64,000 nucleotides of DNA, from contig JBQCGP010000038.1 in assembly GCA_051955535.1 (NCBI GenBank), positions 13,506 to 77,505 of the forward strand. Reading direction: 5' to 3'. This DNA comes from 13-2-20CM-68-14 sp051955535. Its GTDB lineage: Bacteria > Actinomycetota > Thermoleophilia > Gaiellales > Gaiellaceae. The translations under genes and the position numbers were made by a program. Shown piece after piece: positions 52,210 to 61,597 of the stretch. Each line of letters starts with the position of its first letter. The first letter of the stretch is position 1. The notes beneath the pieces were generated by a model. That model saw only the letters and a program-made list of their open reading frames with translations, was not told where the DNA came from and made no database searches.

Positions 52210-53438
52210 ATGAACGCAACCACAGTCGTCTCCACAGATCTCCTCACCCCACTCGGGGCCTACCTCCGGCTGCGCGAGTCCGGAGCGGCGTCGTTTCTGC
52301 TCGAGTCGGTCGAGCACGGCCGGCTCGGACGGCACTCGTTCGTCGGCGCCGGGTCCCGGCTCGTCGGCTTCGACGAGGTGGAAGTGCTCGAACAACCCGT
52401 CGTCGGCTACCTCGGTTACGACCACGCCGCGACGCTCGAGCCGACAGTGCCGCTTCCGGACGACGGCCGCGGCCTTTCGGAGAGCCGCTTCGTGCTCGCC
52501 GAGACGCTCGTCCGCTTCGACCACGGCCTCGGGATGGCCGAGGTTCTGTCCGGCGACCCGGTCGAGGTGACGGAGCTGCTCGGCGGCCCGCAGCCCGATC
52601 CGCGCGCGGGAGCCCGCGGCCGCTCCGGCTCGACGCGCCGGTTGCCCTCTCGCCTCGACTACGAGCGGAACGTCGTCACGGCGAAGGAGCACATCCGCGC
52701 CGGCGACGCGTTCCAGATCGTTCTCTCGCAGCGCGCCGAGCGGCCGACCTCCGCGACGGCGCTCGAGCTCTACCGGTCGCTTCGGCGCGTCAATCCGTCC
52801 CCGTACCTCTTCCTGCTCGAGCTCGACGGGCTGGCTCTGGTCGGATCCTCCCCGGAGACGCTCGTCAAGCTCGAAGGCCGCCGCGCAAGCCTGAATCCGA
52901 TCGCCGGCACGACGGCGCCCGGCGACGGGGACGCGGCGCGGCTGCTCGCCTCGGAGAAGGACCGCGCCGAGCACGTGATGCTCGTCGACCTCGGTCGAAA
53001 CGACCTCTCGCGGGTCTGCGTGCCCGGCTCCGTCCACGTCGAGCGGTTCCTCGAGCCCGAACGGTTCTCGCACGTGACCCATCTCGTCTCGGAAGTCGCG
53101 GGCGAGCTCGGGGAGGGGGTGTCGCCCCTCGACCTCCTGCGGGCCTGCTTCCCGGCCGGCACGGTCTCCGGAGCCCCGAAGGTCCGTGCAATGCAGATCA
53201 TCTCCGAGCTCGAGGAGTACCGGCGCGGGCCGTACGCGGGGGCTGTCGGCTACGCACTGCCGGACGGGACCCTGGACACCTGCATCGCGATCCGGACGAT
53301 CGTCCTGCACGACGGCGTCGCGCTGCTGCAGGCCGGGGCCGGAATCGTGGCGGACTCCGACCCGCAGGCGGAACACGAGGAGTGCATGCGCAAGCTGGCC
53401 GCGCTCGAGCTTGCGATCGAGTTGGCGGAGGCCCGACG

Positions 53439-53442
<4 letters not shown>
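52210..53442 (+). CDS. trpE: anthranilate synthase component I
   Basis: 410 residues from ATG 52210. It makes anthranilate from chorismate with TrpG. The N-terminal LLES motif (FLLESVEHGRLGRHSF), which takes part in Trp feedback inhibition, is present. The catalytic half has SRLDYERNVVTAKEHIRAGD, GSSPETLVKLEGR, PIAGTTAPG, FSHVTHLVSEV and SGAPKVRAMQII. It is shorter than the usual 480-520 residues, with a trimmed N-terminal domain. It follows the attenuator; no ribosome site is evident. The stop overlaps trpG (GTGA). Confidence 0.93.
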
Positions 53443-53998
<556 letters not shown>

Positions 53999-54002
<4 letters not shown>

Positions 54003-55021
54003 TCCAGCAGGCGCTCGCGCAGCTGCTCGACGGCCACGACCTCTCGCGCGACGAGGCGAGGGCGGTGATGGGCTCGATCATGAGCGGCGAGGCGACGCCG
54101 GCGCAGATCGCGGGCTTCCTGATCGCGCTGCGGGCGAAGGGCGAGACGGCGGACGAGATCGCCGGCTGCGCGGAGGCGATGCGCGAGCACGCACTGCCGG
54201 TGCGGCCGCGGCGCGCAGACCTCGTCGACACGGCGGGAACGGGCGGCGACGGCGCGAAGACGATCAACATCTCGACCGCGGCAGCCCTCGTGGCGGCCGC
54301 GGCGGGCGCTGGCGTCGCCAAGCACGGGAACCGCGCCGTTTCGTCGGCGTCCGGCTCGGCCGATGTCCTGGAAGCGCTCGGCTTCGAGCTCGAGCTGCCG
54401 CCCGAGCGGGTGGCCGACTCGATCGACGAGCTCGGCTTCGGCTTTTTGTTCGCGCCAACGCACCACCCGGCGATGCGGCATGCGGCGCCGGTGCGGCGGG
54501 AGCTGGCGGCGCGAACCGTCTTCAACGTGCTCGGCCCGCTGACGAATCCCGCCGGGGCGCGGGCGCAAGTGGTCGGTGTCTACGCGCCGGAGCTCGTGCG
54601 CACGATCGCCGAGGTGCTCGCGCAGCTAGGGGCGAGCCGCGCGTTCGTCGTGCACGGCGCCGGTGGGATCGACGAGCTGTCGCCCGCCGGCCCGAACTTC
54701 GTCTGCGAGGTCGTCGACGGCTCCGTGCGGGCCCGGAACATCGACCCGCTCGAGCTCGGCGTCGCGCGCTGCGAGCCGAGCGAGCTGCGCGGCGGTTCGC
54801 CGGCCGAGAACGCGGCCGCGATCCGCGCCGTCTTCGCCGGCGAGAACGGCGGACGTCGAAGCGCGATCCTGCTCAACGCAGCCGGGGCGATCGCCGCGGG
54901 CGGCCACGCAGAGGACCTGCGGGACGGGCTGGAGCTGGCGTGCAGCGCCGTCGACTCCGGCGCCGCGGCGGCGCGGCTCGACGAGCTGATCGCCTTCACC
55001 CGGGCGGAGGCAGTCGCCTGA
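53999..55021 (+). CDS. trpD: anthranilate phosphoribosyltransferase
   Basis: 340 residues. It joins anthranilate to PRPP. PRPP site VDTAGTGGDGAKTINIST and KHGNRAVSSASGSADVLEALG are conserved, as is FLFAPTHHPAMRH. The GTG start overlaps trpG (GTGA) and its stop overlaps trpCF (TGATG). Length is normal. Confidence 0.96.
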
Positions 55022-56175
55022 TGGGTCGATTCCAAGAAGCGCTTGCCAAGCCCGGGCTCGGAGCGATCGCCGAGGTGAAGCGCCGCTCGCCGTCGGCCGG
55101 CGACTTGCGCCCCGACGCCGATCCGGCCGTCCTCACTGGCGCGTTCGCCGCGGCGGGAGCCGCAGCGGTCTCGATCCTCGTCGACGAGCGCTTCGCTGGC
55201 TCGATAGCGGATCTCGCTGCCGCGAGATCCGCTAGTGACGTCCCGTTGCTGGCGAAGGGGTTCTTCCGCGAGAACGAGCAGCTCGACGAGCTCGCGCAGG
55301 CTGGAGCTGACGCCGTGCTGCTGCTGCTCCGCGACCTCGACGACCGGCGTGCGGCTGCGCTGCTCACGCGTGCCCGCGAGCTCGGCATGGATGGACTCGT
55401 GGAGGCCCACGACGCCGACGAGCTTCGGCGCGCTGCCGCGTTGGGCGTGGAGGTAATCGGCTTGAACGCCCGCGACCTCGACACGTTCGAGGTCGACCGC
55501 CGCGGGGCGCTCGACCTCGTCGCATCCGCTCCTCACGACCGCGTGATCGTCGCCGAAAGCGGCGTCGGCGCGCGGGCGCACGCGGCCGCGGCCGAGCTCG
55601 CGGGCGCCGATGCGGTACTCGTCGGGTCGGCGCTGATGCGGGCGGCGGATCCCCCCGCCAAGCTAAGGGAGCTGCTCGCGCGGCCACTGGTCAAGGTCTG
55701 CGGGCTCACACGCGAGGAGGACGTGGCCGTTGCGGCCGAAGCGGGCGCCGATCTCGCCGGCTTCATCCTTGCCCGCGAGACGCCCCGGCGGGCACCCGGC
55801 GTGCTGGCGGTTCCGGACACGATGCTCTCGGTGGCCGTCTTTGTCGGGGAGCGCAGCCGCGCTCGTAGCGACCTCGTTCAGCTCTACGCGCGCGAGAACG
55901 GCCACCGAAGCCGCGAGGGCGTTCTGCTCCGCGGCGACGAGCAGGTCGCGCGCGTGGTCGACCGCGCGTGGCAGCAGGACGACCCGGAGCACCTCGACCG
56001 CGCACGTGGGGCGACCGGCCGGATCGTGCTCGCAGGCGGCCTCTCGCCCGAGAACGTCCGCGAGGCGATCGACGCGATCCGACCGTGGGCGGTCGATGCG
56101 AGCTCGAGCCTCGAGATCGAACCGGGCATCAAGGACCACGAGCGGGTGCGCGCGTTCGTCGAGGCGGCGAGATGA
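55021..56175 (+). CDS. trpCF: TrpC-TrpF fusion: indole-3-glycerol phosphate synthase / phosphoribosylanthranilate isomerase
   Basis: 384 residues. Residues 1 to about 220 are IGPS (IAEVKRRSPSAGD near 16-28, GKGFF-like LLAKGFFRENEQ, VAESGVGARAH). Residues about 222-384 are PRAI (VKVCGLTREEDVAVAAEAGADL with the catalytic Cys; Asp in WAVDASSSLE). They catalyse the two steps between phosphoribosylanthranilate and indole-glycerol phosphate. The IGPS part begins almost at its first barrel strand and lacks the usual 40-residue N-terminal helix. ATG 55021 overlaps trpD. Confidence 0.93.
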   Translation: MGRFQEALAKPGLGAIAEVKRRSPSAGDLRPDADPAVLTGAFAAAGAAAVSILVDERFAGSIADLAAARSASDVPLLAKGFFRENEQLDELAQAGADAVLLLLRDLDDRRAAALLTRARELGMDGLVEAHDADELRRAAALGVEVIGLNARDLDTFEVDRRGALDLVASAPHDRVIVAESGVGARAHAAAAELAGADAVLVGSALMRAADPPAKLRELLARPLVKVCGLTREEDVAVAAEAGADLAGFILARETPRRAPGVLAVPDTMLSVAVFVGERSRARSDLVQLYARENGHRSREGVLLRGDEQVARVVDRAWQQDDPEHLDRARGATGRIVLAGGLSPENVREAIDAIRPWAVDASSSLEIEPGIKDHERVRAFVEAAR

Positions 56176-57290
56176 CGGAGACCGCGACGTACGGCGAGTA
56201 CGGCGGCCGCTACGTGCCGGAGACCCTGATCCCGGCACTCGACGAGCTGGAGCAAGGGTGGCGCGACGCGCTCGCCGACGCAGACTTCGACACGGAGCTC
56301 GACGAGCTTCGCCGGTCGTACGGCGGCCGACCGACCCCGCTGACGCGCGCCGAGCGGTTCGCGGGCGGCAAGCGGCTCTACCTGAAGCGCGAGGACCTCA
56401 TGCATACCGGCGCGCACAAGCTGAACAACGCCCTCGGCCAGGCGCTGCTTGCCCGCCGGTTGGGCAAGCGGCGGATCGTGGCCGAGACGGGTGCAGGGAT
56501 GCACGGCGTCGCGGCCGCGACCGTCTGCGCCCGCTTCGGCTTCGAGTGCGTCGTCTACATGGGCGCCGAAGACATGCGCCGGCAGGCCCCCAACGTCGAG
56601 CGGATGAAGCTCCTCGGCGCCGAGGTGCGCCCCGTCGAATTCGGGACGCGGACCCTGAAGGAGGCGACGAGCGAGGCGATCCGGGACTGGATCACGACCG
56701 TCGAGACGACGCACTACCTGATCGGCTCCTGCGTCGGCCCGGCGCCGTACCCCGAGATCGTCCGCGAGCTGCAGGCGGTGATCGGCCGGGAGGCGCGCGA
56801 GCAGTTCCTCGCGGCCGAGGGCTCGCTGCCCGAGGTCGCGATTGCGTGCGTCGGCGGTGGCTCGAACGCGATCGGGCTCTTCGCCGGATTCCTCGACGAC
56901 ACGGAGGTGCGCCTGGTCGGCGTCGAGGCCGCCGGCGCGGCGAGCCTCGGCACGGGCCGGACCGGCGTCCTGCACGGGTCACGTTCGTCGCTGCTCGCCG
57001 ACCAGGACGGCCAGATTCTGGACGCCCATTCGATCTCGGCCGGCCTCGACTATCCGGGCGTCGGCCCGGAGCATGCGCTCCTGCGCGACAGCGGGCGGGC
57101 GGAGTACCTACACGCGTCCGACGAAGAAGCTTTGGCCGCGTTCCGCCGGCTCGCGGAAACGGAAGGCATCATCCCGGCCCTCGAGCCCGCCCATGCACTC
57201 GCGAAGGCGCTCGAGCTGGACGAAGAGTCGATCCTGGTCTGCCTGTCGGGCCGAGGCGACAAGGACCTGGCCGCGATCCTGTCCCGATGA
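56172..57290 (+). CDS. trpB: tryptophan synthase beta chain
   Basis: 372 residues. The PLP lysine is in LMHTGAHKLNNALGQ (near 75), with ETGAGMHGVAAATV and phosphate loop CVGGGSNAIGLF. It condenses indole with serine. The beginning GEYGGRYVPETLIPAL is typical TrpB1. ATG 56172 overlaps the trpCF stop. The 52-bp gap to trpA contains a repeat, whereas every other junction in the operon overlaps. Confidence 0.97.
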   Translation: MTETATYGEYGGRYVPETLIPALDELEQGWRDALADADFDTELDELRRSYGGRPTPLTRAERFAGGKRLYLKREDLMHTGAHKLNNALGQALLARRLGKRRIVAETGAGMHGVAAATVCARFGFECVVYMGAEDMRRQAPNVERMKLLGAEVRPVEFGTRTLKEATSEAIRDWITTVETTHYLIGSCVGPAPYPEIVRELQAVIGREAREQFLAAEGSLPEVAIACVGGGSNAIGLFAGFLDDTEVRLVGVEAAGAASLGTGRTGVLHGSRSSLLADQDGQILDAHSISAGLDYPGVGPEHALLRDSGRAEYLHASDEEALAAFRRLAETEGIIPALEPAHALAKALELDEESILVCLSGRGDKDLAAILSR

Positions 57291-57310
57291 GCTGCTTGAC
57301 CCCCGCCCCG

Positions 57311-57330
57311 CAGGGATTGTCCCCGAACGG
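57311..57330. repeat. CAGGGATTGTCCCCGAACGG repeat between trpB and trpA
   Basis: Matches TTAGGGACTGTCCCCGAACG at 24728-24747 (a few changes) and the left arm of 24559-24591. It is followed by GGCCCTCCACGGCC, which can fold. It stands in the only gap inside the trp operon. Confidence 0.65.
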
Positions 57331-57342
57331 CCCTCCACGGCC

Positions 57343-58050
57343 GTGAAGACGCTCGTGATCTACCTGATGTGCGGGGCCCGGACACCCGAGCTCGCCGAGG
57401 CGGCGGTGGAGGGCGGCGCGGACATCATCGAGCTCGGCTTCCCGTTCTCGGACCCGCTCGCGGACGGGCCCGTGATCCGCCGTGCCGGCGAGCGGGCGCT
57501 CGCCGACGGCATGCGAACCGACGCCTGCCTGGCCTGCCTCGCAGATGTGCGCGGGCGCGTCGACGTGCCACTGATCCCGATGACCTACGCGTCGCTGCTC
57601 GAGGCCTTCGGCTACGAACGCTTCGCGGACGATGCTCGCGCAGCCGGCGCCACGAGCCTGATCGTCACTGACCTTCCGGCCGACGCGCGCCCTGACATCA
57701 AGCGTGTCCAGCTTGTCGCGCCGACGTCCTCCGACGAGCGGATCGTGCTTGCCGCCGACCGGACGGACGGCTGGCTCTATCTCGTCACCCTGACCGGAAC
57801 GACCGGCGTGCGCGACGGCCTCTCCCCGGCGCTCGCCTCGCTCGCCACACGCGTGCGCGGAGCGACCGAGCTCCCTCTCTACGCTGGCTTCGGCATCTCG
57901 ACGCCCGCCGACGCGCGGGCCGCTGTCGAGCTCGTCGACGGCGTCGCCGTTGGCTCGCGGGCGGTCGAGGTTGCCGAGCTGGGGCCGCGCGCCTTGCGCG
58001 ACTACGTGACCGAGCTGCGAGCCGCGATCGACGCCGCCGTCGCCGTATAG
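57343..58050 (+). CDS. trpA: tryptophan synthase alpha chain
   Basis: 235 residues from GTG 57343. Catalytic Glu and Asp lie in ADIIELGFPFSDPLADGPVI; later motifs are PLIPMTYASLLEAFG, TGVRDGLSP and YAGFGIST. It releases indole from indole-glycerol phosphate and channels it to TrpB. It is about 30 residues shorter than usual at the N terminus, starting just before the first barrel strand; upstream in-frame codons fall in repeat DNA. No ribosome site is visible. Confidence 0.93.
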   Translation: MKTLVIYLMCGARTPELAEAAVEGGADIIELGFPFSDPLADGPVIRRAGERALADGMRTDACLACLADVRGRVDVPLIPMTYASLLEAFGYERFADDARAAGATSLIVTDLPADARPDIKRVQLVAPTSSDERIVLAADRTDGWLYLVTLTGTTGVRDGLSPALASLATRVRGATELPLYAGFGISTPADARAAVELVDGVAVGSRAVEVAELGPRALRDYVTELRAAIDAAVAV

Positions 58051-58061
58051 GCTCGCGCCGC

Positions 58062-58793
58062 GTGGAGGACTACACGCAGAAGACCTACGGCTCCGAGTGG
58101 GCGGCCGAGTACGACGAGTTCCACGGCGAGATGGACCCAGCGCCCGTTGTCGAGACGATCGCCGAGCTCGCCGCCGGCCAGCCGGTGCTCGAGCTCGCGA
58201 TCGGCACCGGAAGGATCTCGCTGCCGCTCGCCGAGCGCGGCGTCGACACCCACGGCGTCGACATCTCGGAGGAGATGGTCGCGCGCCTCCGCGAGAAGCC
58301 CGGCGGTGCCGACATCCCCGTCGCGATGGGCGACTTCTCCGAGGTCGACTACGGCGGCACGTTCCCGCTGATCTTCCTCGCGTTCAACACGATCTTCGGC
58401 CTCGAGACGCAGGACGATCAGGTTCGGCTTTTCGCGAACGTGGCCCGGCACCTGACCGAGGACGGGATCTTCGTCCTCGAGGCGTTCGTCCCAGACGTGA
58501 CCCGCTACGTACGGGACCAGAACATCTCGGTCATGAAGGTCGAGCGCGACAGCGTCGACATCGACCTGTCCCGCCATGACCCGGTCGCCCAGCGGATCGA
58601 CGTTCAGGTGGCGACGGTGGGCGTGGCCGGCACGAAGCTGCGGCCGGTCCGGCTCCGCTACGCGTATCCGCCCGAGCTCGACCTGATGGCGCGGCTCGCC
58701 GGCCTGCGCCTGCGGGAGCGCTGGGGCGGCTGGCGGCGCGAGAAGTTCGGGCCGCGCAGCAACTCCCACGTCTCGGTCTACGAGCGAACCTGA
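58062..58793 (+). CDS. class I SAM-dependent methyltransferase
   Basis: 243 residues. The SAM-binding motif VLELAIGTGRISLPLAERG is at about 42-60, followed by GVDISEEMVARLREK and FPLIFLAFNTIFGL. The C-terminal half has a beta cap. Such enzymes methylate small molecules; the substrate is unknown. The GTG start at 58062 is 11 nt past trpA, so it may be cotranscribed. It overlaps the convergent alcohol dehydrogenase by 16 nt. Confidence 0.85.
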   Translation: MEDYTQKTYGSEWAAEYDEFHGEMDPAPVVETIAELAAGQPVLELAIGTGRISLPLAERGVDTHGVDISEEMVARLREKPGGADIPVAMGDFSEVDYGGTFPLIFLAFNTIFGLETQDDQVRLFANVARHLTEDGIFVLEAFVPDVTRYVRDQNISVMKVERDSVDIDLSRHDPVAQRIDVQVATVGVAGTKLRPVRLRYAYPPELDLMARLAGLRLRERWGGWRREKFGPRSNSHVSVYERT

Positions 58794-59740
58794 ACGACGG
58801 CGGCGCCGTGGATCTCCCCGCGGCGCAGGTGCTCGAGCGCGTCGTTCGCCTGTTCGAGCGTGAACTCCCGAATCGAGGTCCGCACGGGCACGCGCGGCGC
58901 GAGCGCCAGGAACTCCTCGCCGTCGCGACGCGTCAGGTTCGCGACCGATCGCAGCATGCGCTCCTCCCAGAGCAGCTCGTACGGGAACGAAGGGATGTCG
59001 CTCATGTGGATCCCGGCGCAGACGACAACGCCGCCCTTCACGAGCACTCGCAGCGCCGCCGGCACGAGCTCGCCGACGGGCGCGAAGATGATCGCGGCGT
59101 CGAGGTCTTCCGGCGGGCGCTCGTCGGACCCTCCCGCCCACTCCGCGCCGAGCTCGCGCGCGAACTGCTGACCCTCGTCGTCCCCGGGCCGCGTGAACGC
59201 GAAGACCCGCCGTCCCTCGTGCTTCGCCACCTGGGCGATGATGTGGGCGGACGCGCCGAATCCGTAGAGGCCGAGTCGCACGCCGTCACCGGCGAGCCGG
59301 AGGGCCCGGTAGCCGATCAGGCCGGCGCAGAGCAGCGGCGCTACCTCGAGATCCCCGTACTCGTCGGGCAGCGCGAGGCAAAAACGTTCGTCCGCGACCA
59401 CGTACTCGGCGTAGCCGCCGTCCATGTCGTACCCGGTAAAACGGGCGTTGTCGCAGAGATTCTCGCGGTCGGAGCGGCAGTATCGACAGTCGCCGTCCGT
59501 CCAGCCGAGCCACGGAATCCCGATCCGCCGCTCTCCTCCGACGACCGTCCCGACGATCTGATGCCCGAGCACGAGCGGCAATTTCGGCCGCGTCAGCTCG
59601 CCGTCCGCGATGTGCAGGTCGGTGCGGCAGACCGCGCACGCGTGGACGCGCACGAGCAGCTGGCCCGGCCCCGGCTCCGGCTCGGGGAGCTCGGCCTCCC
59701 GCAGCGGCTGCCGCTGCCGATCTAGCAGCATCGCGCGCAT
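58778..59740 (-). CDS. zinc-dependent alcohol dehydrogenase family protein
   Basis: 320 residues from ATG 59740. Catalytic zinc ligands: Cys in HACAVCRTDLH and His in LGHQIVGTVVGG; the structural zinc loop DGDCRYCRSDRENLCDNA has the four-cysteine pattern with one position not clearly matched. The Rossmann part begins RLGLYGFGASAHIIAQVAKHEG, which lacks the usual GxGGVG form. Probably oxidises or reduces small alcohols with NAD(P)H. Only 19 bp separates it from the divergent NlpC gene; GTAGAGAG precedes the start. Confidence 0.88.
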   Translation of the reverse strand: MRAMLLDRQRQPLREAELPEPEPGPGQLLVRVHACAVCRTDLHIADGELTRPKLPLVLGHQIVGTVVGGERRIGIPWLGWTDGDCRYCRSDRENLCDNARFTGYDMDGGYAEYVVADERFCLALPDEYGDLEVAPLLCAGLIGYRALRLAGDGVRLGLYGFGASAHIIAQVAKHEGRRVFAFTRPGDDEGQQFARELGAEWAGGSDERPPEDLDAAIIFAPVGELVPAALRVLVKGGVVVCAGIHMSDIPSFPYELLWEERMLRSVANLTRRDGEEFLALAPRVPVRTSIREFTLEQANDALEHLRRGEIHGAAVVQVRS

Positions 59741-59759
59741 CTCTCTACTCTGCCGGTAG

Positions 59760-60758
59760 ATGCGCGCCCTCGCCTTTACGGCCGCGATCGCGACTGCGCT
59801 CATCGCCGCGCCCGCTGTGGCAGCCGACATCCTGGGCACGGCGCAGGTCCGCACGTCCGCCGGGACGCTGCTCGCGGCGGCACGAGGCAGCTCCTTCACG
59901 TACCCGAGCGACGGCTCGGTGCTCTCGATCGGGAGGGTCGCCGCCACCAAGACCCGGGTCGACCTCGAAAATGTCTCGATGCTCGGCGGCCGCGTCCACG
60001 CCGACCGGGTCACGATCCGCCATGGCCGGCGCGCACAGATCACCGGGCTCGTCGTCCAGGGCTTGCTCCGGGACGCGAGCGCGAACCATCTCTACCAGCT
60101 CGACACGGGCAGCTACCTCGTCGTCAGTCAGAAGGCCGTCATCGGCGGCAAGACCGGCTACGTCGGGCTCCGCCTCAGCGTTGCGCCCGGGTATCCAGGC
60201 GTCCCGCAAGGGGCGCAGGTGCTCGTCGGGCTCAGGGAGCGCGGAAACCAAGGCGTCAACCAGCTCGCGAGCAGCGTCGTCACTGCAGCCGGACCGTGGG
60301 CGTCACTGGGCTTCGGCGCGGCCCCTTCGCCGGGCAGCTTCCCGATCGTCAGTGAGCCGCTGCTCGAGGGCGTGCTGCCGCCGGCGAACGGAATCGGCGG
60401 CCGCGCGGTCGCCCTTGCCGCGCAGTTCCTCGGCATCCCCTATCGCTGGGGCGGCGCGAGCCCGGAGACGGGCTTCGACTGCTCCGGGCTGACGATGTTC
60501 GTCTACGCGCAGCTCGGCATCCACCTCAGCCATTACACGGGCGCGCAGATCCAGGAGGGAGTTCCGGTGCCGCCCCAGGCGCTCCAGCCCGGCGACCTCG
60601 TCTTCTTCGACGCGGGCGCGTTCGGCGTTCCCGGGCACGAGGGGATGTACGTCGGCGGCGGCCTCTTCATCCAGGCGCCGCACACGGGAGACGTCGTCAA
60701 GCTCTCACCGCTGGCCGCGTACGCGAACCGTTACGTCGGGGCCGTGCGTCCGTACTAG
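59760..60758 (+). CDS. secreted NlpC/P60 peptidoglycan hydrolase
   Basis: 332 residues. Signal peptide (1 to about 21, AATALIAAPAVAA). The C-terminal NlpC/P60 domain (about 215-332) has catalytic Cys in TGFDCSGLTMFVYAQLG, His in VPGHEGMYVGGGLFIQAPHTG and a third polar residue after it. The N-terminal 200 residues form a beta-rich domain of unknown type. It cuts within the peptide stem of peptidoglycan. It ends in a structured repeat. Confidence 0.85.
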   Translation: MRALAFTAAIATALIAAPAVAADILGTAQVRTSAGTLLAAARGSSFTYPSDGSVLSIGRVAATKTRVDLENVSMLGGRVHADRVTIRHGRRAQITGLVVQGLLRDASANHLYQLDTGSYLVVSQKAVIGGKTGYVGLRLSVAPGYPGVPQGAQVLVGLRERGNQGVNQLASSVVTAAGPWASLGFGAAPSPGSFPIVSEPLLEGVLPPANGIGGRAVALAAQFLGIPYRWGGASPETGFDCSGLTMFVYAQLGIHLSHYTGAQIQEGVPVPPQALQPGDLVFFDAGAFGVPGHEGMYVGGGLFIQAPHTGDVVKLSPLAAYANRYVGAVRPY

Positions 60759-60760
60759 CC

Positions 60761-60924
60761 AGGAGGGTTTGACGAAACAGTGTCTGTGCCGCCGGGCCGC
60801 GCTGCTCGCCCGCTAGCGGCGTCCTCAGTCGCGCCAATAGCTTCGGCTATTGACGCTCCCTGCGTCCTTGCCAGCGAACGACCATCGCACCCCGGCGACG
60901 AGCACCGTTCCGCCAAACCCTCCT
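60761..60924. repeat. structured boxed repeat element, copy 3 (composite)
   Basis: Terminal inverted repeats AGGAGGGTTTG (60761-60771) and CAAACCCTCCT (60914-60924), 11 of 11. The left arm, 60782-60810, matches 2870-2898. Then come box 1 GGCGTCCTCAGTCGCGCC (60818-60835), hairpin CAATAGC-TTCG-GCTATTG (60835-60852, a UUCG tetraloop) and box 2 CTCCCTGCGTCCTTGCC (60856-60872). It lies between convergent genes; its right end overlaps the stop of the next gene. Confidence 0.85.
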
Positions 60925-61324
60925 AGCGGCCGCGGCGCTGCTGCTGCCGCTGCATCTTCTCCATCGCACGCCGCTGCTGGCGGTTGGCGGGCTCGGGCAG
61001 CGCGCCTTCCTGGCCGGCGGCCTCGAGGTAGGCCCGCCGCTCTGAGGCACTCAGACGCGAGAGAGCGGCCTGAGCGCGCTGCGGGTCGTTCGCGACCCCG
61101 GCGCGCTCGAGTTTCCTGAGGGCGCTCGCAGCTTCGGGGTTCTGCTTCTCCAGCGCCTTCCGAGAGGCCTTCATCATCAGCCCGCGGATCCCCGGAATCT
61201 TGGCGATCCCTTGCATGACCGGCCGCATGTACTTGCCGCCGCGCACGCGCGCAAGCAGCGCGAACACCGCGAGCAGGATCAGCAGCGCGCCGACGATGTA
61301 GAGCGGGATGAAGTAGAGCCACAC
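60923..61324 (-). CDS. small membrane-anchored protein, unknown function
   Basis: 133 residues with an N-terminal membrane helix (about 5-25) followed by a basic and Ala/Arg-rich helical stretch (ASRKALEKQNPEAASALRKL) and a Gln/Arg-rich end (RRAMEKMQRQQQRR). I recognise no family. It may be a short membrane-tethered coiled coil. It is 21 nt downstream of the anti-sigma gene, possibly cotranscribed. The stop overlaps the neighbouring repeat. Confidence 0.6.
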   Translation of the reverse strand: MWLYFIPLYIVGALLILLAVFALLARVRGGKYMRPVMQGIAKIPGIRGLMMKASRKALEKQNPEAASALRKLERAGVANDPQRAQAALSRLSASERRAYLEAAGQEGALPEPANRQQRRAMEKMQRQQQRRGR

Positions 61325-61345
61325 GGCCGGCGAATCGTAGCGCCG

Positions 61346-61597
61346 CTAGCGTGCGCCCCAGTCGCGGAAGGCGGCAAGCAGCGCGGCCTCCGCCTCGGGG
61401 CTGACGTCGGCGGGCGTCAGCGTGCCGGTCAGCTCGATCGTCTGTCGCATCTGGTGCACGTACTCGCCGCAGCCGTCGCAGGCGCCGATGTGGTGCTCGA
61501 AGGCGGCACGCTCCTCGGGCGAAAGCGCGCCCTCGAGGTAGCTCGTCACCAGCTCGACGAGCTCCTGACAGGCCAGCGGTTCGATCGTCGTGCTCAT
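61346..61597 (-). CDS. zinc-finger anti-sigma factor (zf-HC2)
   Basis: 83 residues. Zinc-binding anti-sigma motif: Cys10, His36, Cys40, Cys43 (HHIGACDGC). There is no transmembrane helix, so it may act as a soluble redox-responsive ZAS protein such as RsrA. The ATG overlaps the sigma stop (ATGA), the usual arrangement of a sigma with its inhibitor. Signal sensed is unknown. Confidence 0.88.
   Translation of the reverse strand: MSTTIEPLACQELVELVTSYLEGALSPEERAAFEHHIGACDGCGEYVHQMRQTIELTGTLTPADVSPEAEAALLAAFRDWGAR

Noticed and set aside
60878..60922. Additional gene between the boxed element core and the 60923 gene
   Set aside because: Only element DNA is present, with no start codon and ribosome site combination or coding signature.
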